Below the pieces are notes generated by a model that did not search any database, had not been told where the DNA came from, and saw only the letters and a program-made list of their open reading frames with translations. 64,000 bases of DNA from Nautilus pompilius (Eukaryota > Mollusca > Cephalopoda > Nautilida > Nautilidae). The position numbers and the translations under genes are program-made. This document shows positions 11,669-23,979 of this stretch, piece by piece. Every line of letters starts with the position of its first letter. Within the stretch, counting starts at the first letter, position 1. The DNA is taken from NCBI GenBank assembly GCA_018389105.1, contig JACATO010000132.1, forward strand, positions 3,360,501 through 3,424,500. Reading direction: 5' to 3'.

Positions 11669-12194
11669 AGTTTTGAAACTTATCTAGCATGTATTGGTGA
11701 CTACCATTAACATATTAGCTTAAAAAAATTTACAAGAAAATTACATTTTAAATTGAAATTAATTATTTGATATGATGATTAATTTTTATTTTATTTTTTA
11801 GGATTGTCTTCAAAATTATATATTTGAAAGAATTATAACTGATAAAAACTATGTAAAGGCAAGTGGTGTAAAAACAGAAAAGAAAGAAAGATTTTGAAAC
11901 TATTTCCTGAACAGCAATGCAGAAATATATTATTCACATCACTGGCATAACACATTTTATGAATGACGAATATTAAAGGGATTGAAGATTAGCTCAAACA
12001 GTCCATTACTTTGTGTGCAGCCTTTGGGTTGGTGTTAAGATCTTGGTCAATCAATGCGGTGGCTTAACTTGGAAATGGACTGTTGATGATAAAGAATTTA
12101 GTAAGGAATCTGTTTTAATAAGCAGTTTGATTTGTCTATAGGCATAGAAGGGTTGTATCAACCTAACAAACTTGGATTCAGTTATTGCTAGCAA
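11669..12194. other. AT-rich noncoding DNA
   Basis: Nothing recognised; lies between two TTAA MITEs. Confidence 0.5.
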
Positions 12195-12386
12195 TTAACC
12201 CTTTGAAAAGTACAGCCATGTATTTACTGCAATAATGGGGACTGGGTATTGATCCTGATAGATCATGAAACCTTGGAAACAGGTATTTATAGGATTACTT
12301 TGTCGTGATCTGTATCCACCGCTCATAAATATATGGGAATATTCATCAAAAAGTTTTTAAAAAAAAAACGCTACTCAAAGAGTTAA
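12195..12386. mobile_element. TTAA-flanked MITE, family A, copy 1
   Basis: The left end TTAACCCTTTGAAAAG pairs with the complement of the right end (TTAACTCTTTGAGTAG). The interior shares GGGGACTGGGTATTGATCCTG, GGATTACT and TAAATAT blocks with copies near 21.2, 34.4 and 58.7 kb. Noncoding; piggyBac-type TTAA ends. Confidence 0.8.
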
Positions 12387-12431
12387 AGTGTCTCTTTCAT
12401 TCCAGAAGTATACATAGACATTGCTGTAGAG

Positions 12432-13535
12432 CAGTGGTTCACAACCTTTTTCTAAAAATGTTGCTTTGTGGTCCCCCTAAATTTTTTTTTACCCTTTGCG
12501 GTCCCCCATAAAATCAGCTCGACCTACTATATTATGTTATTATTATTATTATTATGTTATCATGTCAAGGTTTTTGCTTCTATGTCGTCAAACGAGTATT
12601 TCCCAAAATTTCAGAAACTTTTCTATATATAAATCCACTCAGAATTTTTGAAAATATTCAAAAGTGTACTAAAAGCACTTATTCTAAACCGTTAGTCAAT
12701 TTAAAAGTTTTAAAAAACTGTTGAATTAAAATTTATTCAAAATATGGCAATTCTCGAAAATCAAAAGAAGAAAAGGTTCAATGAGAGATCTGCACCTGTT
12801 TGACCTTCAATATTTCATCAATGTTGGGCTGCGTTTTTGAAAGAGCCACTCTCATGTCATGCGTTATATCGAGTTTGTTTCGATCTGGTTTTGATTGAAA
12901 CAAGAGTTGAGAACGCTGACTCACACTCATAGGTTCTTGCGAACGGAATCAGCAATTTGAGAGCCATCTTTGCAACATCCGGATATGATTGTACCATTTC
13001 AATCAAGCAGTCGCTGCAATGCATCTGGCGAAAAGCATTTTTGGCAGCTCCATCATTCACCAAGTCAATGAACTGCTCTTCATTTAGATGGTCTTCGGAA
13101 GGCTGCTCAATGACGGAGATGGAGAATGGATTCGAGAGAAAGTTATAGTACTTCTGAAAATCATGAAATTCAGGAAAATAGCCTGCAAGCTCTGTGCGGA
13201 GAATATCAACATAATTCTTCATCAACTTGAGAATACCAGAATCAACTGAGAGGTTATTTTCATCGAGGAAAGCGTTGAGCTCCGGAAGTGGTGCAAAATT
13301 CTTCCTTGTTAATTTTAAATGCCACAATTTCAGCTTCGTCCTGAAAGCATTCATTTTTTAACGGCAGTGGAGCACGGTGACCACCTTCCGTTGTAATGCC
13401 AAATTAACACAGTTAACTGCCTCGAATATGTCCACCAAAAACGAAAGGCACACAAGTCAGTGACCCCTTCGCGGTCCCCCTGAAATCGCTTCGTGGTCCC
13501 CTAGGGGACCACGGACCCCAGGTTGAGAACCATGG
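12432..13535 (-). mobile_element. hAT element (Charlie-like), internally deleted
   Basis: The left end CAGTGGTTCACAACC pairs with the complement of the right end (CCATGGTTCTCAACC). The 8-bp target duplication CTGTAGAG is perfect on both sides (12,424-12,431 and 13,536-13,543). Subterminal GTGGTCCCC repeats occur at both ends. At 1,104 bp it is a deletion derivative. A (TTA)n tract near 12,531-12,560 lies inside it. Confidence 0.93.
12778..13354 (-). pseudogene. hAT transposase C-terminal fragment, one frameshift
   Basis: On the minus strand, 165 codons are open from 13,354 to 12,857. They contain KLWHLKLTRKNFAPLPELN, FHDFQKYYNFLSNPF and, near the end, the hAT dimerisation motif LLIPFARTYECESAFSTL. 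This is the pattern of ZBED5/FAM200/SCAND3-type hAT proteins. A single shift near 12,857 breaks the frame. The natural C-terminus continues in the next frame with MRVALSKTQPNIDEILKVKQ and stops at 12,778-12,780. The BED finger and catalytic core are missing, so it is inactive. Only the C-terminal part survives, as in the hAT element at 3250-4084. Confidence 0.85.
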
Positions 13536-13543
13536 CTGTAGAG

Positions 13544-15430
13544 CAATAGACATACAGACAAAAAGGTTAATTTTTTAACGGTATTCAGTGCAAGTAGAAT
13601 TCGTGCTTATCTCTGTTAGAATAGTTAGCGATAGTTGATATGCCACGGAAGATAAAGAAAAGAGACTTTGTTTGTACAACTTGGTGTGTAAATTTAAGAA
13701 GAAAAAAAACAAAACCTAACATTGCTTGCATCAGAAGCAGCAGAATTCTGCTATGAAGTGCTTAATGGATTAACAAATGTTTAAAAATTGTTGTTTAATC
13801 CATCCACTATTAGAACTCAAAACTGGCATGTCTGCAATGTATTGCTCTGGTTTCTATTTTCTTGGGTCCAGCAAGACTCTGATGGGGTTTCTGAAGCTTT
13901 CTACATGTGATGACACAGTTTGACACTCATCCGTTTCAACGTGTCATTTGGTGGTTTATTATATGTAGCATAGTTTTTGCTTAAACTGTAATTTGAAAAG
14001 ATCATAGAATATACTGCACATGAAGGAACAAAGAGGAATTTTGCAAACGATTCACTGTCAAGATGCTAAAACAGTAGGAGTACTGTGCAGAGATAAATGA
14101 ATGCATGGATACACCTTGGTTTGGTAAAAGGATAGCTTTTGATTAGCTGGTCTAAATAATTTATCTAGAATTTTATTGACTCTTAATGATGAAGGAAGTG
14201 TGGTTTTTGCCCACTGAACTTAACTCATAATGTGACTTCTTTGGCTTTATTTCATCACATAGTCAGTTGTAAATGATTTTTCCTCATTGTGCTCCATGTT
14301 TATACCAAAGGCTGGGCATTATCATCTAATCTGTTGAGGGTGGTGTGAAAGAAACTGGGGGCTACAATCACATGCAACCTTTAAAAAATTCTTGATTAAA
14401 GTAGGCAACCATGCTTCACAACAGCCTTTAAAAAAGTATGTCATTGGCACACCCCCTTTTTAACTTTTGTACACTATTCATATCCCTAAATTGTATAGAT
14501 TGCTTTTTTTACTGCATGCTTTAAAAAAGAAAAAATAGCTTTGTTTTTACTTGTTTTATATGTCCATACACATTACTTTTAATGATTATTAATTCATATT
14601 TACTTTGTTTTAACATTTAAACTTTTCAATAAAAAAACTAAATGAAATAGGCCATTGGTAATTAATGTTATTGATTTAAAGAAAGAGTGAATTAATTTGT
14701 TTAATTTTTTTATTAAACTAATTATTTATGCATATTCCATTGATCCTTTAAAAGACTTAATCAGTGGCACACACTAGTTTTATTACCTTAATCTTTTGAT
14801 TGATGAGTTTCTTGCTGCATTTCTGGTTTTTAGTTGTTTTTTAACCCTTTTATTTGATGTACTACTTACTGAAAGATTTATCCAATACAGAATGGGAATT
14901 TTTAAATATTTATTCTTTTTTTTATTAGATATTACTGCCTTTAAATGCACACTTGGTTTGTTCTGGTTTTAGAACTAAACATTTTATTTTTATAATCAAG
15001 CTATTATGGCTGGTCACTTTGTCATGGCCTATTGACAGATACTGGATCTCACTTTGGGTCTAGATTTCTTCATGCTATTCTTGACTAACACCAGCTATGT
15101 TAGCAGCTGGATTGACTAAATAATTTTTTTTTTATTTTGTACAATTACTTATTTGAAGATGTTTCCTTGTGAATTGCTGCTCATAAAAATGACCTTTGGT
15201 TATTTCTCTGGATGTTTTTTTAATTTAACCTTTTCTATTCCAAGTTTACTGTGAAATGGCTTCTTTGAAATTTTAATTACTTTTGTAGTACCTACATTTG
15301 CATTTGTTTTGGTGTTAGGAGCTTAAACTTTGGATATATCTGTAAAAGTTCTGAGATCTTTAAATTACCAGTAATTCTTTGCTGCTTGGACCGAAGGATG
15401 ATTTGAAAATTTTAAAAAGTAAACAAAAAT
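13544..15430. other. AT-rich noncoding DNA
   Basis: No coding region, RNA gene or repeat family recognised. Confidence 0.5.
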
Positions 15431-15545
15431 TGGATGTTTCACCGCTCTCAAGGAAGACTAATGAACCACTAGGATTGAAGGCCACAGTTCAAACGCCAAC
15501 CAGAACCAAATGCGTTTGGCATATCTTCTCAGCATACTGGTGTTT
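15430..15545 (+). mobile_element. SINE fragment
   Basis: CAGTTCAAACGCCAACCAGAACCAAA followed by TTTGGCATATCTTCTCAGC matches the box B and body of the SINE copies at 23.5 and 36.3 kb. The head and tail are missing. A 65-codon frame crossing it (15,379-15,576) is not a gene. Confidence 0.5.
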
Positions 15546-15904
15546 ATTTTTTTCACTTTTTTCCTTCCACGTCTGAAAACTTAAGAATTCTAAGAAGGCT
15601 TTTCCCTGCCAAAGTTTAGGAGTGCCAGATTCCTTGTGGCACAGGACTGGCAGACAACTCGGGCACCAGGGTGGTCTCTATTGTAGATATTGACAAAAAC
15701 TTTACAATGGAAATTCTAGCACATTGTTATAACTAAAAAAAGACTTGTGTATTTATGCAGGAAGGCAAAAGTTCAGAATCACTGAAAAGCAGTGTACATT
15801 TTACATTTATTTAATTGTAGAACTTTGTTTTCTGCAGATTTCTGACAAAATAATTTGAATGCCATAGGTTCCACAAATGATACTAATGTATGTACAATAC
15901 TTGT

Positions 15905-16300
15905 TCAAACGGTCATTTTCAGTATTCGGTAGAGGGACTTGTACAGCTTGTAGATGTCTGGGCATAGAATCTATCAGATTATCAATGGTGATCTAGTTCA
16001 GGTTTCCCCATAACATTCTGCATGTATTATTTTAATTTTTGCAGTGAAATTTGTTTTGGTTATTTAAATTTTATTTAGCTGTGTGGCCCAGTGAAGTAGC
16101 CACAGTCCATTTTGTATCTTTCAGGCTGTAGTGGTTCAGGATGTATGGAATGTTGCACAATCATCCAATGGGATATGACAAATATGTGCTTTTTAACTGG
16201 CAGTATATAGATGCCCAACATCAAATGGCAAGATCTGCTTCACCCCCATAACAAATGTCTACTCAAACCATTGATTCACATCTGCCATGCTTGAGATTTA
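15905..16300 (-). pseudogene. Possible Tc1-like transposase tail
   Basis: On the minus strand, near 15,990-15,930, the translation reads IDNLIDSMPRHLQAVQ. This matches the C-terminal LIDSMPRR-x-AVI motif of Tc1-type transposases. Upstream sequence to about 16,300 is too decayed to assign. It is a fragment at best. Confidence 0.4.
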
Positions 16301-17488
16301 CTTGTACAGTGACTCAGAAGCATTGCAACCCTCCTCACAATCCATGTAGATCAAAATAGTATAAATCAAGGAAAGTTTGAGTCATCTGCAGACTGCTAAC
16401 AAGCAAGATTATTTGACCAATGGCTTTTGATGAACTAACTTTAATGGAACTGGCTTTTATCATGCCACCTTGTTTTTGCATTTCACTTCTACAGAGGGAA
16501 AATGTCCAGAATTCAATTAGATTTTGTAATAAAACAGAGCTTTATTACTTTTTTTTTCTTTTTGTAACACTGTATGGTCTCCAGGCAGTTCCAAGTAGCT
16601 TGAGCTGTGTTCCATTTAAGCTATGCTATGGTAAGTATACCATAGCGACAGTTATAGTTACATGAACTTATACTGTTGGACCTCATTTTAGGTTAATACT
16701 GGCTTCTAACAAACAACCCATGTATGTATTGCATGCAGTCATAATTTATTAGATAACATTAAGTAAAAAAAAATGTTTGTTTTTTGTTGCTTTCTTTACC
16801 TTGCATTTTAGTAAGTGCCTTAATATTAAGATTTAAGATCTCTTTATAATTCTAATGTTTTAAAAATATATTTTCCCATCACCCCTACTTTCCCTTAAAA
16901 ATGCTTGCATACCATTAAAAAAAATGAAATGATGACAAAGAAGAAACAGCTGTTTGTACCATGTTGAAATTAATGCTAACTGAACTCATATATTTTAGGC
17001 ATAATAAGTAATCAGAACATTTGAAACTTTAATGTTGCTTTATATATATAAAGTATTAATGTAGTATACTGCCAAATGAAATGTGATCAAGTCACATTTA
17101 CTGAAAGTGGAAGTCTTTATTGTTTGTTTGGGTTGATCCTCTTTCAGTTCATTACCAGTTTCCTTCTGGTATTATGGTGGTTGATATCTTGTTTCTATTA
17201 ACATTTTTTCCATATTGTACTTGTAATCCTAAAATCTCTGTCCATCAGACCATGGGTTTTGTTGTCAGGTTGTGTGAGTGACTCTTGTTTTTTTCAAAAA
17301 GAAACATGAATCGACAATACCTGAGGAAGGAAATCTGATGCACTTAACTAAAATTAAAAGGGCCAAGGCATCAACTTTCTTTATTTTTGTCTTCCTAAAA
17401 GTGAGTGATTGCTAACACACTGTTGGACCCAGGTGAGGAGAAAATTACAAAGTGGTGGCTCTTCTCTTAAATTTTTAGCTAATCCTTT

Positions 17489-17511
17489 TTGTGTGTGTGT
17501 GTGTGTGTGTG
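17489..17511. repeat. (GT)n microsatellite
   Basis: A perfect GT array of about 11 units. Confidence 0.9.
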
Positions 17512-18761
17512 ACTTTCTGTTCAGGTATTTAGGGATATCTCCCCACTTGCAAAGTTTATAAAGGTTGTTGTAAGATGTTTTCCTTGCTGACCAGATGGAA
17601 CCTGTGGTTAGTCTCATACAGGTTGGAACTCCTACATAGAACAGGAAGCAAGCTGGGGACTATTAGAGACCAAACTAGAATAGCCATCAAGATAAGTAAT
17701 TGTGCCATGATAATCTGTTGCCATTTAATCTAAAAGATATTGATTAACTCCAAATTTTAAAAAAAAATTGTTTATTATTATTATTATTTTGTTTTTGTCT
17801 AGAATTTTCTTCCATCATCATTTAATTCTGATCTTTATTCAGGACTTTAATGGCATTAGAATTGAAAATAATGTTATTAGCACTTGACTATTTTCACTTA
17901 TATCTGAGAAATTTCTAAAAAAAAATGATAAATTTAAAAAAACCCATTCTTGAAGGCTTTTTGGATTATTAGAACTGTCATACTTCTGTATGTACTTGGC
18001 AGGTAGGTTATAATAGAGAAAGATTATACAGTTCAATAAAGTATAAAGTAAGAGTTATGGCCATATGTAAGGGGTTTGGGGAGTGTCATCTCAAAAAATG
18101 AATTGATAAGACCTTTTACATGACACGCCATGCAACATACGCATTTTTTTTTCTATAATTTATACTAGATTTTAAATTTTCTTTATTTTTTTCTTTTCTA
18201 GATGCAGGGAAAATTCTTTACATATAAACATTATATGCAGTTCATTTTCTCTTCATTAGGCTGATGGGAACTCAGTCAGGGCCCCCCCCCCCCACAGCTA
18301 TTCACTACCAATTAATGTGGCAGCTCATTAAGTACTACAGCATGGAATGTGCTTTCAAACATTACTAAACCCGATCTGTCAATCATTGCCAATTAAACAT
18401 CTTATTGCCTGTCACACTGTCTCTGTCATGTGGACAACAAAGCTTTACTGGTAAATCTGTGTAAATAGATCTTGACCACATCAACAGAAAACATCTAATA
18501 AAATCACATCCTTTCAAAGAGACATTAGCTGCTGGTGAAAGTTTATATTTTGATATATACCATCTATCATACATCTATCTCTAGCAACTGATAGATATAT
18601 AACTGAGACTTATTTTTTGTGTGATAAAATGCACACTAAACACATTCAATGTTTATTTGTGACTGATATCTTATTAGATTTTTAATTAATGCAAGTTCAA
18701 AAATTACCTGCAATAATAAATTAGGTAGGTAGTTATAAAGAAAAACAAATAACTAATTTAG

Positions 18762-18791
18762 TTTATTATTATTATTATTATTATTATTATT
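18762..18791. repeat. (TTA)n microsatellite
   Basis: About ten tandem TTA units. Confidence 0.9.
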
Positions 18792-21168
18792 TTTAAATAG
18801 TCAGTTAATAACCTTTCTCATTTTTCATTTGCTTATTAACTTGTAAGACTAGCTTTACCTTCAGTAAGCATGGAATGGAAGAAAGGAAAATTCAAACATT
18901 AATGGAAATTAAGTCTACTGAGGCACAGCTTATAAATATTTAGATAAAGGCTTTTAGATTTGTCTGTGGGTGGATCCTTTTTTTTATTTTTTGATAATAT
19001 TCCCCAGTTTAGTGTTCCTTAAATTCTCACAATCAAGGACCTCAGCCCATTAGTTGTCTGATCCTCTATTTTATGAAAACTGGAAAAAATGAAAGTTTTG
19101 GTCTGATTAGGTTTTAATGCATCATATGTAATTAAGTAATTAAATATATATAAATATGAAATGTGTAACAGACATTTTCTTTATAATTTCTTACATACTT
19201 TAATATTTTAAAATCATTCAGAAAGTAGAGAGAATATCCATATTATCTATCTTTGTCAAATTTCTCCATTTCTAGCTTATCAACAACATCAGATGACAAT
19301 GGATTTTTATATGACTGATGGCATGTGGGTTCATTGGTTCTTATTATTCTTTTAGTTCCTTATCTGGTGCATGGTGGAACATTCTGATGGAAGACTCACT
19401 CTCAAGCAATTAATTCTTTGTTTTCTGTAAGCTGAGCACAATGGTTGGAAAACATCTGCTGACTCTATGGCATTAAGGGTCCAGCTCTCAATCTGCTATC
19501 TGATAGAGACATTTTTGTCATGTGATTTAAAAATTTAAATAAATAAAGTTACTTTGGGAAATATTTTTTATAGGGGAGTTGGATCTCTGTTGCACTAAGG
19601 TCTGCACTTGTCAGATATTATCTTTTTCAGTAACTAGATTAGAATATGATAGAACAAGAAGGTAAATCTATGAACCTAATTCCTTTTCATTATTTTTTTT
19701 TTGTATTATTACTGTTGTGTGTTCATCTGTATATATTTTGAACCTTTTTAAAAAGTAATTATATTTTTAATTTAATTTATTTTTTCACTAACTGCTATAG
19801 ATGAGCAAAGAAAAAAGAAATCTTCATAAATCAAATGAATAAAACAACTAGAAATCAAGGGTTGGCTGTCAAGTATCTGGAAGTAAAGAGAGTCGACAAA
19901 TGCTATTGACCCCTAAAAATCAGGGTGGCTGCAGTGCTATTAGTAAGAGGAGACGCTCAGATCTACCCTTAAGGGTAGATGCCAGACTTTTTGGAGGACC
20001 ATGAGAGTAGGATTTCAAAACTTATAAGATTGATAGTTAAATGATGAACATATATAGAAATCAGTTTGTTTTAATGGCATCATTGCCAGTTATCCTTTGG
20101 TGCTTATTTCTGTCCACTAATTTCATATACAAAAGAAAAGTAATGATAATTGAATTAAAAGGTCGATCTCCAAATCATAAAACCAGAACACAGGTAAAAA
20201 TTGATTGTTTTGGATGCATTTTTTGTTAATAAATGAGGTGGTTCAGGAATCTGAAAAGATTATAAGCTATCATTTAATAGATGGAGTGTCAGGCAGCTGA
20301 AATTTCAACATTTTACATTTTTTGTTTTTATTCTTATAATTTTAATAAATATTTGATAATACTTTTTTATTGGTTGACAGTGATAAATAGCCTTGTTCTC
20401 TCAGATTATGGTTTGCCTCTCTACAATTAGCTAGCTTAATCATTTTAGTTGAACAAGACTGCAGTGAATACATTAGATGCAAAACTGCTAAGATCAACAT
20501 TTTTTTTCATGTATACCTTCCTCATTGTACTAGTTTAGTGTTTCTTGTAAATTCAACACTTTTAACATTGGCTGAACATTTCACAACATCATGGTAGTTG
20601 CTGACTTTTCCACTACTGATAATTGGCTTCAGACTGTGGCAATCAACAGAAATGCCATTCCCTTAAAGGGAAAAAAGAAAATTATAAAGGTGTTACAAAG
20701 TGGTTCATGAATTCAAGAGGATGACATTGTTTGATTAGCATCTTGGTCTCATGACATTCAGGAAGAACTAATATTCACAGGAACACAGCCCTATGGAGTT
20801 TTCATTTGATTTCTAAAAAAATTTTTTTTCTCTCTTTTGCATTTTTATCAAAGTAATTGCACTTGACCTTTTTATTGTGTTGAGATTTTGGTTATTTCTG
20901 TTATTGTTTTGTGTCATGGTGTCTGTTTCTTGAAAGATTAAATGTATCAACATTCTCATCACAAGTCAGAAAATTGTAGGATGTTAAAAAATCTTCAACT
21001 TTAAACTTGTTGGGAATCTGTGTTGGGTCCAATGGACCTGAACCATAATAGGAGGGTTAATAAACACTCACTGAACATAATATTGATTATTATAAGAAAA
21101 GAAATAGTAATTACTGTTTTTGTGAAAAGGGTAAGTTTAAGGAATGTAATCTTTAGTTATAAGAACTT

Positions 21169-21366
21169 TTAACCCTTAGAGCAGTACAGTCATATATTAC
21201 AGGAACTTCGTATTGATCCTGAAAAGGTAATCTCATAAATGTACATTTCCCATTTTTTGCAGTCTAGGAAACTTGTACCTTGGAAATGTATATTTACGGG
21301 ATTACTCTGTCTGGATTAATACCAAATCCCTAATAAATATGTGGCTGTACTCCTCAAAGGGTTTAA
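21169..21366. mobile_element. TTAA-flanked MITE, family A, copy 2
   Basis: Starts TTAACCCTTAGAGCAGTAC and ends CTCCTCAAAGGGTTTAA (right TTAA slightly altered). It shares ATTGATCCTGA, GGATTACTCTGTC and TAAATATGTGGC blocks with the other family A copies. Confidence 0.75.
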
Positions 21367-21426
21367 GAACATCTAACCTTTGCTAGCTTGTGCAATATGA
21401 AAATAAAAATCCCTTTTTTTTTTTAA

Positions 21427-21496
21427 AGATGTTCAAATGAAACCTGGCTGAAAATAGAATTGCTATAATTGTATCTGATTGGTTCCATTTGACATC
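21427..21496 (+). repeat. ~70-bp palindromic repeat, copy 2
   Basis: Begins GATGTTCAAATGAAAC and ends with the near-inverse GGTTCCATTTGACATC. The core TTGCTATAATTGTATC is identical to that at 42 kb. Noncoding; probably a very small MITE. Confidence 0.7.
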
Positions 21497-23454
21497 TATT
21501 TATTTAACTGTTATTCAAATTTATTTTGTTCTCAGGCAAAGATTCCAAATACATTGACAGGAAATTTCAAACAGATTTGTTAAAATAAAATGGAGTTCTT
21601 TGGAGTATCATTTACATGAAAGTTTTATTTACTGATCACAGTAGTTTTTTCTGAACTGTGAAGATTTACATTGTAATTTTTTTAACTTATCATCAAAAGG
21701 AAAGCATAAAATTTTGTGAAAAATAGCGCGGGACTATTAATTATGCTGTATTTTAGCTTGAAAGAGTATGAAGATTGAAGGGAGCAGCAAGTACATCAAA
21801 GATTTGTGGTAATGGCTATCATCAAAAATCTGTCAGAACAAATGAAGTAAATCAATCAGACATGGCATTGTGATAGCTCTCAAACCTGCCAACACAGAAC
21901 TCATTAGCTGCCAAGATAAGACAGCTGCTCCCTCTTTCTCTGCCCTACCACCTGAGTGTCATCATTTACTGTATCAGAAAGTATATTAGAGTCTCTCTCC
22001 TTCTGGTGCCCTCTGTCATTTAGCTTACATTACAAGTGGATCAGCATTTGGTTATTCTTCATTGACCTAGGGTTTTGGAAGAGTTCTGAAAGCTTGTGCA
22101 TTCTACAAATAATTTGAACTGGCGTAAGATAACCTTCCATTTTTAAATTAGAAAGAATAAAACACTGTATCATTGTTATATTAAGGGCTACGTGTAGGGT
22201 CACTTTTGTATTATGCTGTTCAGCAGAAACGTACAATCATTAGGAAACAACAATAGCTGATCTGGTCATATTTTCCAATGCACTCACTATACAGCCAATA
22301 ATGGTAGTCTTTACACCTTGATACATTATTGACTACGGAATTTTTTTAAGAGCTTGCATTATTATGTAGCTTGTGAAAGTTTCTAGAGTACTTTAGTGTT
22401 ATCTATCCTTTTTTTTTAAGGCAAGATATTGTAACTGATCTTCAATGAATTTTCTTTTGAAATAACATCATGCCTGGTGATTGATGCTAAAGACAAGGGA
22501 TGTTTTAATGAGACTGAGCAAATGGATACCATTAAAGTAATGCTATTTCATCTGAATTTTGTTTGAAAAATCCCAGTAAATTAGACAGGTAGACAAATAC
22601 TGACTCTCCCCTCAAATGTTTTTTTTTCTAAGTTGTTCACTGATTTATTATATAACTGATTGTTGTTCATTTATTAATACATTTTGTCTTTTAGACAATA
22701 CCAAGGCTGACCCTCAAAAGATAAGCTCTCACCAACAAAAAAATTGCCTATTGGGCATGATTTTGTTGTTTGAACTAAATATTCTTAACATTTTAAATGC
22801 ATAAAATAAAAGTACAGCATGTGTTGTTTATGTTTCTTGTTGTGGCTTCATGATGCTGATGGTAAAAAATACAAGTGCACTTCGTACCTTGTATGTTCTT
22901 TGTAGCCATAAAATTGATCTTGAATTACCTAGAAATCTAGCACCTGCCCCATAATAATTTTTTTAGCTTTAAAGAACTTAACAAAATATCTGAATATTGG
23001 TAGATGCCCTGAACAGAAACTAAAAAGAAACTTCTCTGAAGATGATGTCTTAACAGATTTTTTACTCAGGGACCATTTGTATGTTCTTTTAGCTGGGAAA
23101 TGTTTGGGAAAGACATGCCTTATTTCAAGTTCCAGAACCATCCCAACAATGTGGATACAAGTTGTTAAGCAAACGCAAACAAAAAAAAATGAAAAAGCAT
23201 TCACTGATAACAAGAGCTTAGCTTAGTAATTTCCCAGCTTAGCAGCACTATAGATTTAGACTGGCTATTTTACTAGTGTGCACCTTGTGCAAACTGGAGC
23301 TATCATGAGAGTCATTTGCTGGTGTAGTTAATTCCAGAATCAACAACACAAGGAAACCTGGGTGACAGTATCTCAAGCCAAGACCAATAAAAAATTGTAT
23401 AGTGAATCATTCCTCACTTTCTGGATGATTATGAGGGTATTTTAGTTGATGTAC
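21497..23454. other. Unique DNA, no gene seen
   Basis: A complex, non-repetitive block lies at about 21,720-22,000. The rest is AT-rich. The frames at 22,030-22,236 and 22,929-23,213 show no domain. Confidence 0.45.
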
Positions 23455-23660
23455 AGGTGGTGAATGGTCCAATGGTAGTAAGTTCAAATCCCAATCAGGA
23501 CCAGCTCAGTTTTCTTCCACAGCAAAAAAAAAAGGAAGAGTTCCAGTAGGGTTTGTCTGGGTACATGTGGTTGAGGTTAGTTCACTGGTGTGAGACACAT
23601 CCTTAGACCTTGAAAAATCAGGACAGGGGTTTCCGAGGAGGATAAAATGTAGAAGCCAAA
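23455..23660 (+). mobile_element. tRNA-related SINE
   Basis: The head GTGAATGGTCCAATGGTAG is followed by box B-like AAGTTCAAATCCCAATC, then the shared body with an A run and GGAAGAGTTCCAGTAGGGTT. The tail is diverged. Confidence 0.65.
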
Positions 23661-23979
23661 CTGTTAGACTTTGCATTTCTCAAAAGCAAAACATTAGAAT
23701 TTGAACATCTGATAATTTTAGTTTTAGTTTGACCAGAGAAGTTTCAACTTTTGCAACCACTGCAACCCATAAAATGTGAGATTGCTGACCTTTAATAAAC
23801 ATAATATTTAGAAAATTAAATACTACTAATTAAAAGGTTCAGTTCGAACTATCTGCCGTTAAAAAGAAAGGGCAAAACAATTGAATGGACATTAATGATC
23901 AGGAAAATTGTACAGAGATCACAATGTAGGTATGTAATTAAAATGGTTGTTTTGAAATTAAGTCCAACACTTAGGTATA

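Larger units (their letters stand above)
16305..21168. other. AT-rich noncoding DNA
   Basis: No gene recognised. Contains a perfect hairpin (16,625-16,646), a (GT)n tract (17,489-17,511), (TTA)n tracts (17,773-17,790 and 18,762-18,791), a run of 12 C near 18,282, a complex unique block at about 18,240-18,580 and a 20-bp perfect palindrome (19,961-19,980). Short open frames here have no domains; one at 17,381-17,617 crosses the GT tract. Confidence 0.5.

Noticed and set aside
18282..18293. C run as a possible G-quadruplex or i-motif
   Set aside because: A single homopolymer without spaced tracts; more likely simple slippage.
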